Shown: positions 32,857 to 45,322, counted from the first letter of the stretch. The stretch is 64,000 nucleotides of DNA from Schizochytrium sp. TIO01 (GCA_004764695.1 SMSO01000025.1:4380862-4444861); one strand, 5' to 3'. Program-made: numbers and translations. The notes: a model not told the origin generated them from the letters alone.

Positions 32857-33084
32857 TTACTCTTCGGAGAGCGTGGGCTTAGCACCAAGCTCCTCCTTCT
32901 CCCACTTGAGGGAGGCAGGGTCGATGCGGAGGCCGGGGGCAGTGGCCTTCTTGTACACGAAGTCGCAGACGCAGTACACGCCGAAGATAACGACAGCGTT
33001 GCGGAGACCCGGGAAGATATCGCGGTTCTGCACGGTGAGGATGGGGTGTTTCCGCCACTTGTCGAGGTTGCCGCCGAGAACCAT
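32857..33084 (-). CDS. NDUFB3: Mitochondrial complex I subunit B12/NDUFB3-like
   Basis: The ATG at 33084 gives a 75-residue product; the frame is open further upstream, but the family normally starts shortly before the conserved DKWRKHP. Residues 7-20 (LDKWRKHPILTVQN) and 25-45 (PGLRNAVVIFGVYC, one membrane span) match the plant-type B12 subunit, where RRDEWRKHPML is followed by the single transmembrane helix. A charged tail of about 25 residues follows. This accessory subunit sits in the distal membrane arm of NADH:ubiquinone oxidoreductase and carries no cofactor. It faces the membrane-protein gene head to head with about 1.15 kb between starts. An AG just upstream of the ATG could be an acceptor for a 5' UTR intron. 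Confidence 0.85.
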   Translation of the reverse strand: MVLGGNLDKWRKHPILTVQNRDIFPGLRNAVVIFGVYCVCDFVYKKATAPGLRIDPASLKWEKEELGAKPTLSEE

Positions 33085-34235
33085 TTTGCTGTTGCGTGTA
33101 GAAAACCTTGAAAGAAAGAGCCTTCCCAGGTGCCTGTGAACCCGAACCCAATCATTCCGCAAGCCAATACCGAAACCAAGCATTAGCATTTCATAGAATC
33201 GTTTTTGTCCACATTTCATTCAACAAAAGGTATCATGAGCGAAAGCAGTGTCAGAGTATTAGCGAAAGCAGTAGCGAAGTGTTAGTCATCAGCACTATAT
33301 AGGCACAACAAAGAAAATGAAGTCGAATCCCTCGCGTTCACGCCCTCCGCGCCCTAAGCAACGCCCAAACCGCTGCAAAGACGACTAAATACGGGCTTAT
33401 AGATCCACCCTTGCGGCTTTTACCCCGCCCTTCCGCGCTATGAGCCGAGAGCGGCACAGAATGGCGGCTGCTTCAGTGCTGCCTTTTGAAGATCAAGGCC
33501 GCATGGCCCCATCTCTGTTCCACAGGGTCCGCCTGAGAATAAGATCACCTCCGGCCCGAATTAAGGGCAGAAACAAGCACCCGCGCGCCCTCGGCGTCCT
33601 GCGCGGTGCCCCACGGCGCATCGTCGCACGTACCTAATCGGAGTCCACCGCGTGGTCTTCGCCCGCACAGCAGCCATGGCAGCGAGTCGAAAAAGGGTTG
33701 CGCACAAATAAAAAGAGTTGTTCAAGCCGCGGCGAGGATTCACTTTGTTAGGCAGTACTGGTACTGTCTATAAGTGGTTAGTACCGACTTTAGAAGGAAA
33801 TCAGTCTGTGTATTAGTATTCATTGTTACTCTCTAGAGTGAAAATCTAGTGAAAATCAGAGGTCAGGTCTTACATAGGAGCATTCTATGGACGCAAGCGC
33901 GTAACAAACGTTGGACTCACTGAAGAATAACAATGAGCTAGGAGAGAGAGTGTAGGTTGGAGAGGAAACAAATAAAGGTGGTTCCTACTGAGAGATGGTG
34001 CAATAAAAATCTATTCCTCAGCAAAAATGGATGCATTGCAGGTGCGTAAAGCTGATGGACGCATGACAACGAAACTCGCATTACCAAAGTGAATGGAAAG
34101 GGCAGTGGGGCCTGCGCGATTGATATAGCTATGAGGATAGATGAGCACAATGGAGATGAGTGGCTTATATAAATGAAACGAGCGAGGTTGGCTTGCGTAG
34201 GCACAAAGCAAACCCGATTATCACAGAGGAAAGCC
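33085..34235. other. Intergenic region between divergent genes
   Basis: Contains a GC-rich block at about 33320-33700 and a short dyad (CAGTAC TG GTACTG) near 33752. No convincing ORF; it must hold the promoters of NDUFB3 and of the membrane-protein gene. Confidence 0.5.
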
Positions 34236-36995
34236 ATGATATACAATTGCCCTAAACCACCAACTACTCGAAGTAAGAGCGATCCCAATAACTCCTCACC
34301 TTTAGCAAATGACAAGGAAAAACGGATCTCCCAAATCCAACCAGAAGAGATTACTATCGAGGTACATCTGAATGCAGATCAAGGCTTTGCAAAAGAAAGC
34401 AGCAGGGGCTTTGCAAAAAAAAGCAACAACAAGAATAGATGGTGGTGGCCGACGCTGCAAGCACGCATATCCATCACAGCTATTGCAATTGCTTTACTCT
34501 GGCTATCGAGTCTTGCTGTAGCACAATATTTCACAGGTGTTCTGATACCAGCTTTAAATCGCGAAATGGTGATTGAACAGATGTCGCTTGCGTATGAGTA
34601 TATCCAGTCTGAGTCCGATACTTATTCTCTTTGCATGTCAACACGCGAGTCGCGATGTCTCACAGCATATGATCGAGCAAGCGATACTGAAGATAGTCGT
34701 GTTCAGTCTATCCAGCTAAGTAATGCGGCACTTCTACGCAAATACACGCTATACGAAAGCAAGTGCCAAAGCACTCTCGACGAGGTTTTGGACTATCTTA
34801 CTAGTATTCAAAATACTGCATCCCTTGATGAGATTCGAAGCTCATCTTCGGATTCACGGTGTTCAAGCCTTGATGCGCTCATTCTACAAGAGGAAGCAGC
34901 GAGCAATGTTCTACAAGTCTCTGCTTCTTTTCAAGCAGATACAGCCGATATCGTATCTGAAATGAAAGCCACCATGGTCACAAGGGTGAGCTACGACACT
35001 ACCTATTTAGCAGAGAAGCAAACAGATGCAAGTCAACAGGCCACAGATCTTCAGACACGAACAACGAATGAAATAAAATCTCGCCTCTTGGCTCTTGAGG
35101 AGCTCCGAAATCAAAGTCTCGCTTTATATTACTGTTTAGAGCGAGACTCGGCACAGGGAAGCTGTGAATCACTCTGGAGCAAATTTGATAACATCACCAA
35201 TATCGCAGCATCGAATTACAAGCAGGCACTTACCGCGTACGAGAACCTAGAAGATAAAATAGAGAGCATCCAAACACAACTAGAAACGTTTCAATCTGCG
35301 TATGACTCGTTTGTATCTAGTTTAGGTGTTCGCATCATCGAGTGGGTGGTGAATCCACCAGACCTCAACGTAGATGAGCTGATTTATAATGCTCTCGTAG
35401 ACAGAATCTACCCTACCACTACTTTAGCCGAGTTCAATAGTAAACTGTCCGAAGCTGAAGACAAAGTGCGGTCATCACTGAGCTCTCTTGCATCGCAAGC
35501 AAACTCTTCGGAATCCTCTATTGTGACCGCTCAGAAGGCCGAGGCTCTCATCCAGCAAAATGCAACTGGACAACAAGTGGCCAGTCTTCTAGAATTACTT
35601 ACTGACTATTCTCCACCCACTTCTGCTGATATTTCTCGCCTCAATGCAGCTGTTGAAAAGTACGAGTCCTTGAGCTCGGACTTTAACTCTCAGTTGGAGT
35701 ATGCCGTGGATGGCCTAGGCGACTTTTCCTCCAGCTCATTTAATGCTAGTACGTCAGTTGAGTCAATTGTATCGAGTGAAGCCACCCTATCCGCGTTACT
35801 TGGTACAGTGACTTCCAATGATGCAATTAGTTCTTATGATACGGGCGATTGGGACATTTTTCTGTATTCCAATATGACACTTGACACATTTCTGGATAGC
35901 TGGGACTCTATATCAGAACTTGCGTTGGCCTTTGACATCGTCTACCGTTGCTTCAGCACACTTCAAGTCGTACACCGATACATGCGTATCTCACGTGTGG
36001 TAACACCCCCGGTTGATTTACGTGAACACAACCATGGAAAACCATTAGGCACAGGACCTTCGCAAACACCTGTACAAAAAGCAGCGAGCATAGCGCTGCA
36101 TCCACTGACAGGGATTTTAATTGTTGCTTCGTTCGCCTGGGTGATCGGCTCGGCCATAGCTACTTTATACATTCCTTTCTTTCAGCGTTACAACGAGGGA
36201 TGCGTTTCATCTGATTCCGCGGATCCGGGCACATTCATTACTGTCAACGCTGCAACGCTTGCAGAACAGTATGCCATAAGAGACGGAGCCACAGTTGCAG
36301 CTGCAGCAATCGATAATCTCAACATATACTCCTCTGAGCTCTGTAGTGAGCATCTTGTTGCATCACAAAGTGTGCTGGTGAATCAATCAGAAGCTCAGGT
36401 AGACTTACAGACGCAAGCAGCAACGGTTGCAGAATATTTGGACATCTTTGCCGAATGCCTCGACGTTGACTCTGAGCTTGTTCCTGAGCAGCTACGTTCT
36501 CTACTTGAAGACACAACATGTCAGCTTGAAACAGGAATGATGATATCATCTTGGGCAATCCGTGTGGATGGCATTTACAACTGCTCTGTTCTGGAGCCTT
36601 GTGATTTTGATTGCACGAAACCCAACGACGAACTTCTTGCATACTGGACTTGGCAAGGTGGATGCGCTGGCGAAGGTACCGTGCACCATGCTATTGTGGT
36701 ATTTTTTGTTGCAGGAGTACTTTACACATTTTTTAATGTAGCTCGCCTATTGGCAATCCGAGGAATTTGTATGATCTACTGGAGATCTTTGACAGCCAAA
36801 GAGCACGTTGCTTATATTGCAGATGTTTCAGCCAGTGCTATTGATCCACGTATGGTTCAATCAACTTTACAGAAAAGCTTACGCAGGTATCCTTTAAAAG
36901 GCCTTTTGCGTATCCTGCTTGCTATCATGATTGTAGGCGCTTGCTTTGGACTGGCGATATACTTGTCTAATTTACTTACAAAAAGCTCATCGTGA
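34236..36995 (+). CDS. Large multi-pass membrane protein with two long extracytosolic loops, function unknown
   Basis: The start is either the ATG at 34236 (919 residues) or an in-frame ATG at 34173 that adds 21. Using the longer numbering, hydrophobic segments lie at about 98-118 (ISITAIAIALLWLSSLAVAQ), possibly 585-603 (ELALAFDIVYRCFSTLQVV), 645-668, 840-862 (AIVVFFVAGVLYTFFNVARL) and 909-934. Loop 1 (about 120-585) is Ser/Thr/Gln-rich, helical, and has several Asn-X-Ser/Thr sites; loop 2 (about 668-840) is rich in Cys. A basic segment near 605-640 would be cytosolic. Five spans with two large outer loops recall prominin, tweety and yeast Prm1 proteins, which act at membrane protrusions or in cell fusion, but I see no diagnostic motif and make no firm assignment. 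Confidence 0.75.
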   Translation: MIYNCPKPPTTRSKSDPNNSSPLANDKEKRISQIQPEEITIEVHLNADQGFAKESSRGFAKKSNNKNRWWWPTLQARISITAIAIALLWLSSLAVAQYFTGVLIPALNREMVIEQMSLAYEYIQSESDTYSLCMSTRESRCLTAYDRASDTEDSRVQSIQLSNAALLRKYTLYESKCQSTLDEVLDYLTSIQNTASLDEIRSSSSDSRCSSLDALILQEEAASNVLQVSASFQADTADIVSEMKATMVTRVSYDTTYLAEKQTDASQQATDLQTRTTNEIKSRLLALEELRNQSLALYYCLERDSAQGSCESLWSKFDNITNIAASNYKQALTAYENLEDKIESIQTQLETFQSAYDSFVSSLGVRIIEWVVNPPDLNVDELIYNALVDRIYPTTTLAEFNSKLSEAEDKVRSSLSSLASQANSSESSIVTAQKAEALIQQNATGQQVASLLELLTDYSPPTSADISRLNAAVEKYESLSSDFNSQLEYAVDGLGDFSSSSFNASTSVESIVSSEATLSALLGTVTSNDAISSYDTGDWDIFLYSNMTLDTFLDSWDSISELALAFDIVYRCFSTLQVVHRYMRISRVVTPPVDLREHNHGKPLGTGPSQTPVQKAASIALHPLTGILIVASFAWVIGSAIATLYIPFFQRYNEGCVSSDSADPGTFITVNAATLAEQYAIRDGATVAAAAIDNLNIYSSELCSEHLVASQSVLVNQSEAQVDLQTQAATVAEYLDIFAECLDVDSELVPEQLRSLLEDTTCQLETGMMISSWAIRVDGIYNCSVLEPCDFDCTKPNDELLAYWTWQGGCAGEGTVHHAIVVFFVAGVLYTFFNVARLLAIRGICMIYWRSLTAKEHVAYIADVSASAIDPRMVQSTLQKSLRRYPLKGLLRILLAIMIVGACFGLAIYLSNLLTKSSS

Positions 36996-39900
36996 GCAGG
37001 TATGTAAGAGCTTTGTCATTAGTAAACAAGAATATCGAGCCTTTATCTCTTTGATCATCAATCTTTAGTGGACTGGGCAGGCTATTCTCGGAGCATACCA
37101 GCGTATCTTTTAGAATTTCCTTCACAAATTGCTTCAATTTGATCTCAGTGTACAAAAACGCTGAAATTCACGCATGTCTACATTCTGGTTCCTGCACCAA
37201 GATCCTTCAACACTTTAGGGAGCTTACGGTCCCTTAAGACGGAAGACTACAATCCGAAACGTCTAGCGACTTGCTATCTTATGAAGAGAGAGAGAAAGTA
37301 TAACAAAAGTTAGCCTCGGCAAACTAAGCTTAAATGATGTAGCTTTAAAGTTTTGAGGAAGACGCCCGTTTTGAAGATAGCGAAAGAAATGAATAAGCCT
37401 ATGCAAATCCAAGTTGATGATCGTTTCGGATTAGTACGACCCAGTCTTTTGAAAGCCAATTACAGCATTTGTGTCGTGTCTTGTCTAAACACACGTTTTA
37501 GTTCACATAGGTAGAAAACGTGTGTGAGACCTAATCAATAGGCCTCTTCCATGCTAAGGGCAGTCCGGAGGCATTAGAATATTCATCGTTCTTAATTTTA
37601 TCGAACAATCGTGTATTTCGCAACAATTCCAGCGCATTCGAAGGAGAGTGCATATTGTTTGAAATCGTGTGTAGTACGGGGATCTCTAAAGCTGAAAACG
37701 CTGCAAAAATAGAAAAACAAAAATAGAAAGTTTTACGATTTAGCTGTAAGGCATAGGCGTATTGATATGTGGGGCAAAGAGTAAACCTCTCTGAGTTATA
37801 TTAACATGCTCCTCAGGGTATTCAGGACACCCTTGCCTGCACAATTGTTAGTTTGACAGGGATCACAAACGATACCGTCGCTGCCATTGCCGTGCGTCTG
37901 CCATCTCTGGGGGTTCTTGTCTGCGGTCAAACAAACAACGATTGTCTCAATAGCTTCTTTTGTTCCAGTTATATTTGGCAATCACCCACCAAATTTGTAT
38001 TGTCATCCAGCACATATGTGGTTCTGCGGACGCGACGCAGTTATCGCGAGGATCGGTGGCCTTCTCTCAACATGGATAATCCTAAGAGCAAGAATGCATT
38101 ACACGCGCAGCGAGAATTTCATTCGCCTAGTGGCACTCTCGGGTTATTTATTTATCGCCAGTCAGTCGTTAAGTCCAAATTTGCACAGTTCTTCCCCAGC
38201 TTCAACTTTATCCACTTACGTTTAGGAACTCTTCGCACGCGCGCTGATCTTACCCTTCAATCAGCCGGCGCGACACACCAGCTTCAAGGCCACATTACAA
38301 TTAAAGTTCTGAACTAGCCAATATGATGTTCACCCTAATCAACGTCACCAAATTCTACACTTTATGACTGCAAGCATTAGACAGATCGACAAGTCACTTT
38401 TTTGTTTACAATTAGCCTTTTTAACATTATTCTATCTTAAACACCTTGCGCAGAGTGTCGAAGAAGACTTGGTGGAGGACCGCTCCGCTCTGAGGTGCTG
38501 AGCAAGCCGAAAAAACGACTTACCGTGACACCTCTTGCTTCACAATGCAGCTTGCTCGGCCTAAAGCTCGCAAGCCCCGAGATCGCATGCAATTATCCTA
38601 CATGTTCGCTTTGATACTGAATCGAATGCAACTCGCTTGGACAACTGCTTTCTCACGAAACCTTGGCCTTCCGGCCACGATCGTTCTCAAACGAAATCGG
38701 CCAAATGATATCGGTGGGCTATATCATATATGCTCATTTTCAACATCAATTCATGCAAGAGAGATCTCCGCGATTATTCCTAGAGATTTTCAAGCTGAAG
38801 TTAGCCATCCTTCCTTGGGCCACCGTGATCACTAAATTGGACTTACCACGGTATCATAAAGTGGTATTTGCGTCCAAATACTGAACGAGGGCAGTTTTTT
38901 AACATCTCCTTCGACTTCCTCTTCGACTTCTTCTTTGACGATGGTGCAATCAATCACTTGCTCCAGGGCCACCCATCAACCCTCGATCCACCATGAGGGT
39001 CTTCGCCCCCACTTGCTGGACCACACTCACGATGTTATCCCTCGTTGGTCAGCAGCCTTCCCCCGTCCGCTGTGAGACCTAGACAATCCAGCTCGAGCTC
39101 TTCATCCCCCTTTTGCTGCTAATTTCAATTTACTGCGACCTCAAGTTCTCTCAGTTATTTCTCTAATACGCAACCACTGTTGTGGTCTGTGTCTCTTGGT
39201 TGCTGTGCATTAAAACATCGGCACGTTTTTCCAATCTTCTGCTGCGAATTTTGGTGCACGTAATCCTACAGAAACCGCTCGCTCGCTCACTCGCTCGGGG
39301 AAGGGATGGCGAAGCGACTCAGAATGCGTTTCACAGCAGCCGAGACTCTCCACTACACAGACTAGCTAGCTGCGCGAGCGGAAATTTGATCGATGCTGTT
39401 AAGAAGCGCCCCACGAGCGGTTCAGAACCACGATTTGCACGCGCTGATGACTTTTTTATTAATTCAAAAAAAGAAGAGGGACGAGAGTTAGGCAGTGCAG
39501 ACTTTTTGTTACCTTTCCATAGTGGAGTTGCTGGTTACCAATGGATCGTTCGCCAGTTTGTTCGTGTGTCTGAAAGTCGTCTTCTCTGGAGGCTTTGCGA
39601 ACTGTATTTCGACAGGTTCTCTGATCAGGGAGCTATCTATCTATCTCTAGAGAGCTATCCAGAGCTATCAATTTAGGATTTCGGCATCATGTACCTTAGG
39701 TACCTTGGTATTATTATATAGAGGCTGCCAAACTGACCATACGAGTGGCCAGTTGTATATCTTCGATGCCTATGGGTAAAGTGGAACGCGGAAACAGAAG
39801 TCGATACGGTGGTATGATTTTGTACGGAAGTAATGACTTGGAAATGCGAAACAATTGAAATTTCGACAAATTGGCAATTGTGAAGCTTAATTTTATCATA

Positions 39901-42900
39901 CAAATTCTTTTCAAACGAAGTTAAGATAAAAGTGTATCGGGTAGGACCCTACTATCTAAAAAGGTAGGAATCATTCTAACAAACACATCTGTAGGGTGCA
40001 CTGGACCTTGAAGAAAGCTTCACTCTAAATCCGGGTCCACTCGAGTCGGCTGCCCAAAGGAGTTCCGCGGGCCGTAGTGCAACCGATAGTGATGCAACAC
40101 GAAGCCCAAGACCGGAGAGGTTTCGTGAAGTCATGGAAAGCAACACAGGAAGCACGTTATCCACCCTGGTTCCAAAGCGTGAAGAGTTCTTTCTATTTTA
40201 ATTTTTAGATTTAAAATAGTAATTGAAAAGTAAAAAGTAAGTAAAAAGTAAAAAATTGGAAAGTAAAAATCAACTTTCGTGAAAAGTATTCTCATTTTCC
40301 GAGTCCGGTATTCGCAGTTGCCCCCCAAGGCGAGCAAGTTTAGATGGGGGGCTGATGCTGTAGTTCGTCGCCAATGAATGTACATAAGTTCGCTCTGATT
40401 CCAGGTGTGTGTATCTTGAGTGGCCACATGATCTCGTTTGGACCTTGCAGGACAAAGCTAATGAACGCTACTGAAGATGCTACTAAGCGAGGCAGCCCTT
40501 CGATTGTGAAACGAGGGTAGGTATACATACATATATACATACATACATCATCGCGGAATGGCTGCTATTCGCAGGAACTCATGAGGTGATTTGCGTATTT
40601 CAACAGTACCCGCAGTAGAACTGGAAAGTTCTGCAATGATCCTGTGAAACGGGAAGGTTCTAAGCGTTGAAGCCTGGCTCTGAAACGGCAGATTGGAGCC
40701 ACATGAATGCTGGCAATGCGCTATATAACATAACATGTACTAGATCCATCACACGGCCGACCTTGAATTTCATAGAACGATTTCGACGTCGGCCTAAGCG
40801 TAGCCAGCTTACCTGACTAAATGGCGGGTATGTAGTTCAAATTGCAATGGCAGAGTTCGCGGATGTCTACCCAGCACAACTATTTTAAGGTCAACATGAG
40901 AAAGAGATCCTCGCTAAAATATTGCAGATTTAGAGCTATGACAAATGCTCAAAAGATGGTTCGGAATTCCATCGTGAATATTTTAATCCTGGCACATCTC
41001 GAATCCAGGGCCTTGAAAGAATGCCATTTAGCTAATCTAAGGTATCCGAATATAATTATTGAAGACGCGCGTACCCGAATTTTACACGGGGAAGATTCTC
41101 TGTTGTATTGGAAGGGTGGTTGATCCAGGCGTTAGCACCCCACTGCGCCATGTAACGTACCGCGTATTTGTAAAATGTATTGAGATTCCTCAGTATATTC
41201 GTTCGCATGGTTCGAATTTGATTCTGGCAAAGTCCTAGAGTACCTAGGCAATAGGCTCCGCTGCGTTGTTCCTTGATCGCTTGCAACCAAAGTTCTACCT
41301 TAGCAAGTGGGCCGTTTCTTTCGTACAGCTCTAAACCCTTTTCTCGTGGGACTGTCCGAGCGACCATGAAAAGCGATTGTATACCACCAAACAAAGCTTT
41401 AGCAGACTCGACCGTTTCAAAGTAGTAGAGGCACTATCTTAAAGCAACTCCGGCCACCAAAATATGGTATCTCCTCTAAGAAACTGGAATGAACAATGAA
41501 CATCATAATTGCCAACCAAGTATTGCAGATCGGCGTATATTACTTCAATACCAAGCAGAACCAATTATATCACTTGAAGCCTTTAGGTACAAGAACGAGA
41601 GAGCGAAAATATTCACACTTACAGGGGTGCCAATGGCAGGTGTAAAACCCAATTTGAACAAATGAACCTTCTTCCGCGATGGAATAGGTGTGTAGCCAAC
41701 TTGCCATTCCTAGAAAGGTATTACAGACAACCACCGGAGTAGGTTTTGGCACTTTATGCCGGGATTGAATCCATCTTGACGCTAGCTAGCTGCGCCTCAG
41801 AAGCTAGCAGTACTACACTGGCAGCACTTGGTTGAACGAGCAATCCATAAAGCTTGCATTATCCTTTTAGAGACAAAACCTATCAATCTCCGAGGTATTC
41901 TGCAGGGTTTTCCAGCCTTCAACAGCACATTTACAGCGCGTTCGCCTTGAACCACAAGCCTTGGCTCGAAAGCAAAAGGAGCTTGCCGCAGTTCCTAGCA
42001 ACTCGAAGAGCGCCCAACTTTTTTTCTTTCCTTTTGTTTAATACACGAAGAGAACTTGAGGTCAAAAGTGACCTTTAGTCGTGCGCTCCAACCAATCGCC
42101 GATCAACGAAGCTTCCCTCGTCGGACAGAGGAGGTCGTGCTCTACCTAGAGATCTCAGTATTTAGACACTAGTCCTGAATTTGTTTCGAGGTTAGAATTC
42201 GTAGGAGATTAAGTTTTGTTTTCTCATGCGGGAACGGGTGCACGTGCCGAAACAGGATAGAAAGCAATTTTTCTAAACGAAACTGTATTTTGCCTTGAGA
42301 GGATCATGGTGTTTGGGGAACAGCTGACGAGCACGAAGTGTACTTTATTCTTTGCACTAGGCCCCTGCGCTAAAGCAGCGACGCAAAGACCTCCCTGCGA
42401 GGGAGTGAGCGATCTGACGTGCCAAACCTGGACTGTCCAGAGAAGTCAAATCTATTGTTTTATTATTATAGTAACATGTTATTGGTGTAGCAATCTATAT
42501 ATGTGTAATCAAAAAAATAGAATTAAAAATCAATGATATTAAATATTAAAAATAGAGTTAAGTTGCTAAAATTTTCTCCATTTTATTTATTTTTTTTAAA
42601 TTAAAAGAGCAATAACTATAAAAATATAAAATGCTATACTTCTATTCCCCAGTTTAATTCCATCGGCAGCGCCTTTTTATTTTTCTTAATTCGTACCTAC
42701 CTAACATGGCCAGTTGGGCTATACACCAATTCGTTGCAGGGTGGTAGCTAGGCTTTGCAAAGGAGCTTTCCCAGAGCTTTACAGGCAGTTCTTCTTGCTA
42801 GAGCAGGTTTTCAGAGAGTAAACAAGCCTTCTGTAATCCAAAACCCTCTCGACGATATGTTGGCTTGGTCTGGTATTAGAAGCACTTTGTCGGGAGGTAC

Positions 42901-43381
42901 TAACTCGTGCACAGAGGAGAAATATGGGCAATGGGTGTGGGTACCGATTACTAGGACCGTCGGGAGCACGACGCCGATGTTGCCCTGGAGCTCGAGCAAA
43001 CCCAAATCTGCCTGCACAAGCTTTGACGAGATTGCAGCAGGAGCCATCTGCTGCGAAAACAGAGAGACTAGGCTCTTGTCACAAAGTATTGCTGGGGTCT
43101 TGCGAGTGATCTTGCGAAGCAAGTTGCTCTTCACTAGCGCAAGGTGACTGCCACGAGCTTGAAAGCGAAGGGTCAAGTGGTTCCCACCCGTATAACTTGG
43201 AGCTGAGATTGTAATTTGATTGACACCTGGGCGATTTGTAGTTAGTGTTGCGACTACCGTAGTGCGGAAGGCCACTTTGTGTGACGTTGCGAGATCAATC
43301 CTACAAAGACTGTTCACTTTCTTTTAGAGTAGGTGATTTCTTAGCAAGACGAAGAACAACAATAGCTCAGACAACGACGGA
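36996..43381. other. 6.4-kb gene-poor stretch
   Basis: No ORF is convincingly a gene. A minus-strand open frame at 41056-41430 reads protein-like (SAKALFGGIQSLFMVARTVP) but has no ATG at its head and no family match; it may be a transposon or gene relic. ORFs at 37853-38317, 39182-39676 and 42755-43317 lack recognisable domains. Simple ATACAT runs lie near 40520-40550 and a (CGCT)n-like patch near 39280. The last few hundred bases must carry the ABCG promoter. Confidence 0.5.
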
Positions 43382-45322
43382 ATGCCGTCCTCCTCGGTGC
43401 AGGATGAGGCCCGCCACTCCAAGGGCAGTGGATCTGTCGTTGTCAAAGTAGACCGAGTGACTTCGGACCTTGGCCCTGAGAATCTCCGTAGTTGGATCCG
43501 CTGTGAAGACGTGAACTACACTATTCAGAACAAGAAGAAATCGTTTCACATCCTTAAAGATGTCAGCTGCGTGTTCCCACCTGGACGTCTCGTTGCACTC
43601 ATGGGTCCAAGTGGTGCAGGCAAGACTACCTTTGGCAGCAGTGTTCTGCGCCTCTCGGGAGTTGGTAAGACGACAGGTAGCTTGCTCTTGAACAATAAGC
43701 CTTCAACCAAAAATCTGATGAAACGTTATTCGAAACTAGTACCTCAGGAGGACATCTTAGAGCCCGTACTTACACCCCGCGAGACGCTGCGCTACGCTGC
43801 TGAGCTTGCATTAGACGCTACCAAGGAGGAGCGGTACCAGCGTGCCGAGGAGCTTATTGAAATGCTTTCTCTTCAAGATTGTGCTGATGTCGTAGTTGGA
43901 GGCACCAACCTCAAGGGCCTCAGTGGGGGCCAACGAAAACGTGTTTCGATTGCCCTAGAGATGATTCAAGACCCATCCATCTTGATCTTGGATGAGCCCA
44001 CCTCTGGTCTCGATTCCAAGGTCGCTGAGGACGTGGTGGACATCATCAAAGTGCTTGCCCGTGGAGGTCGTACAGTGATTTGTACAATTCACCAACCCTC
44101 ATTCCAGGTATTTTCAAAGTTTGACTGGCTCGTCATGCTTAGCAAGGGTGAGGTTGCCTATAATGGTCGCGTAGATACTGTTACTGACTTTTTAGCAGAG
44201 ATTGGTACCCCTGTACCAGAATATGTAAACCCAGCTGATCATTTTATGTTTGTTCTAAGCGAACATGTGCCCATGGCTGGTTGCGATACTTTTGGCGAAG
44301 CTTTCAAGGCTTCTTCTTTCTACAATATTGCTGTTGAAGATGCCAAGCAGGTGGAGGCTGAGGAGAAAGCGTACTTATCTTCCAACGATATTCAATCAAA
44401 TATCAAAGTCCGCAAATCAGGTTTTCAAACCAGCGCAATTTGGCAATTTCATGTTTTGCTTCGCCGCATTGCAGCTGTGACTCTCAAAGACAAGGCACAG
44501 TTCCGAGTCCGTGTAGCGCAACTTACTTTTGTTGGTCTAATCATTGGGACTATCTTCCTCCGTTTGCCGAACACGCAAGGTCGGGTTCAGGACCGTGTCA
44601 GTGTCCTCTTCCTTCTAATGCTCTTTCTCGGCATGTCTAGTATCATGTCTACCGCTATGGTTGTCACTGGAGAACGCGCACTGGTAAAACGGGAAGTCAA
44701 CAACAACTTCTATCATAATTTATCATACTACGTCGCGCGCGTCATTGTCCTTGTCAGTCTACAAACTGCCTATGCTATGGGATTCTGCGCTGTAACCTAC
44801 TTTATGATTGGTTTCAATCCCGCAGCAGCTCGTTTCTTCAAATTCCTCTTTATTTTCGTCCTCATTTCTCTTTTCGCAGGTTCTGCTGGCTACGCAGCAG
44901 GTCTCTCCTTCCCAAACATGCAAGCTCTTTCCGCTGTTTTGCCGATGGTTATCATGCCTCTTACCCTCTTTGCAGGTCTCTTTATCCCTCTTGCCAACAT
45001 CCCGAATTATTGGATTTGGCTTGCATACCTTAGTCCGTTTCAATATGCCTTGGAAGCGCTCGTTCTGAATGAGTTTGGCGGCGCTACAATTGAAGCGTGT
45101 TCGCAGGCTGATTTGGCTTCATCTGGTTCATGCCCCTACGGAGCGTGTAATTCTGCCAATTCAAGTGATCCCCTTCCGTGTTCGGGCCTGGTGGTGATTG
45201 AAAACTTTGGGTACGCAGAAAACCACTTTTGGCGGGACATTGGTATTATTATTGCTATCATTGTAGTGATCTTGGCATTCGGAATGATTCAACTCAAGAG
45301 GCTCGTGTCTCAAAAGACCTAA
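43382..45322 (+). CDS. ABCG (WHITE)-subfamily half transporter
   Basis: The ATG at 43382 gives 646 residues in the reverse order typical of ABCG: the nucleotide-binding domain first, then the membrane domain. Visible motifs are Walker A GPSGAGKTT (75-83), Q-loop VPQED (Gln122), signature LSGGQRKRVSIALEM (180 onward), Walker B LILDEPTSGLDS (201 onward) and the H-loop TIHQPS (His237). All catalytic residues are intact. The membrane half (about 375-645) contains six hydrophobic spans, with a short Cys-containing loop before the last (EACSQADLASSGSCPYGACN), as in human ABCG1/ABCG2. It should work as a homo- or heterodimer exporting lipids, sterols or other hydrophobic compounds; the substrate is not visible. 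It is a stand-alone gene with no partner nearby. Confidence 0.95.
   Translation: MPSSSVQDEARHSKGSGSVVVKVDRVTSDLGPENLRSWIRCEDVNYTIQNKKKSFHILKDVSCVFPPGRLVALMGPSGAGKTTFGSSVLRLSGVGKTTGSLLLNNKPSTKNLMKRYSKLVPQEDILEPVLTPRETLRYAAELALDATKEERYQRAEELIEMLSLQDCADVVVGGTNLKGLSGGQRKRVSIALEMIQDPSILILDEPTSGLDSKVAEDVVDIIKVLARGGRTVICTIHQPSFQVFSKFDWLVMLSKGEVAYNGRVDTVTDFLAEIGTPVPEYVNPADHFMFVLSEHVPMAGCDTFGEAFKASSFYNIAVEDAKQVEAEEKAYLSSNDIQSNIKVRKSGFQTSAIWQFHVLLRRIAAVTLKDKAQFRVRVAQLTFVGLIIGTIFLRLPNTQGRVQDRVSVLFLLMLFLGMSSIMSTAMVVTGERALVKREVNNNFYHNLSYYVARVIVLVSLQTAYAMGFCAVTYFMIGFNPAAARFFKFLFIFVLISLFAGSAGYAAGLSFPNMQALSAVLPMVIMPLTLFAGLFIPLANIPNYWIWLAYLSPFQYALEALVLNEFGGATIEACSQADLASSGSCPYGACNSANSSDPLPCSGLVVIENFGYAENHFWRDIGIIIAIIVVILAFGMIQLKRLVSQKT

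Noticed and set aside
42755-43317. Overlapping ORFs (130 aa +, 168 aa -) upstream of the ABCG gene
   Set aside because: Neither has a family motif; the minus one starts at GTG only. Treated as promoter-side DNA.
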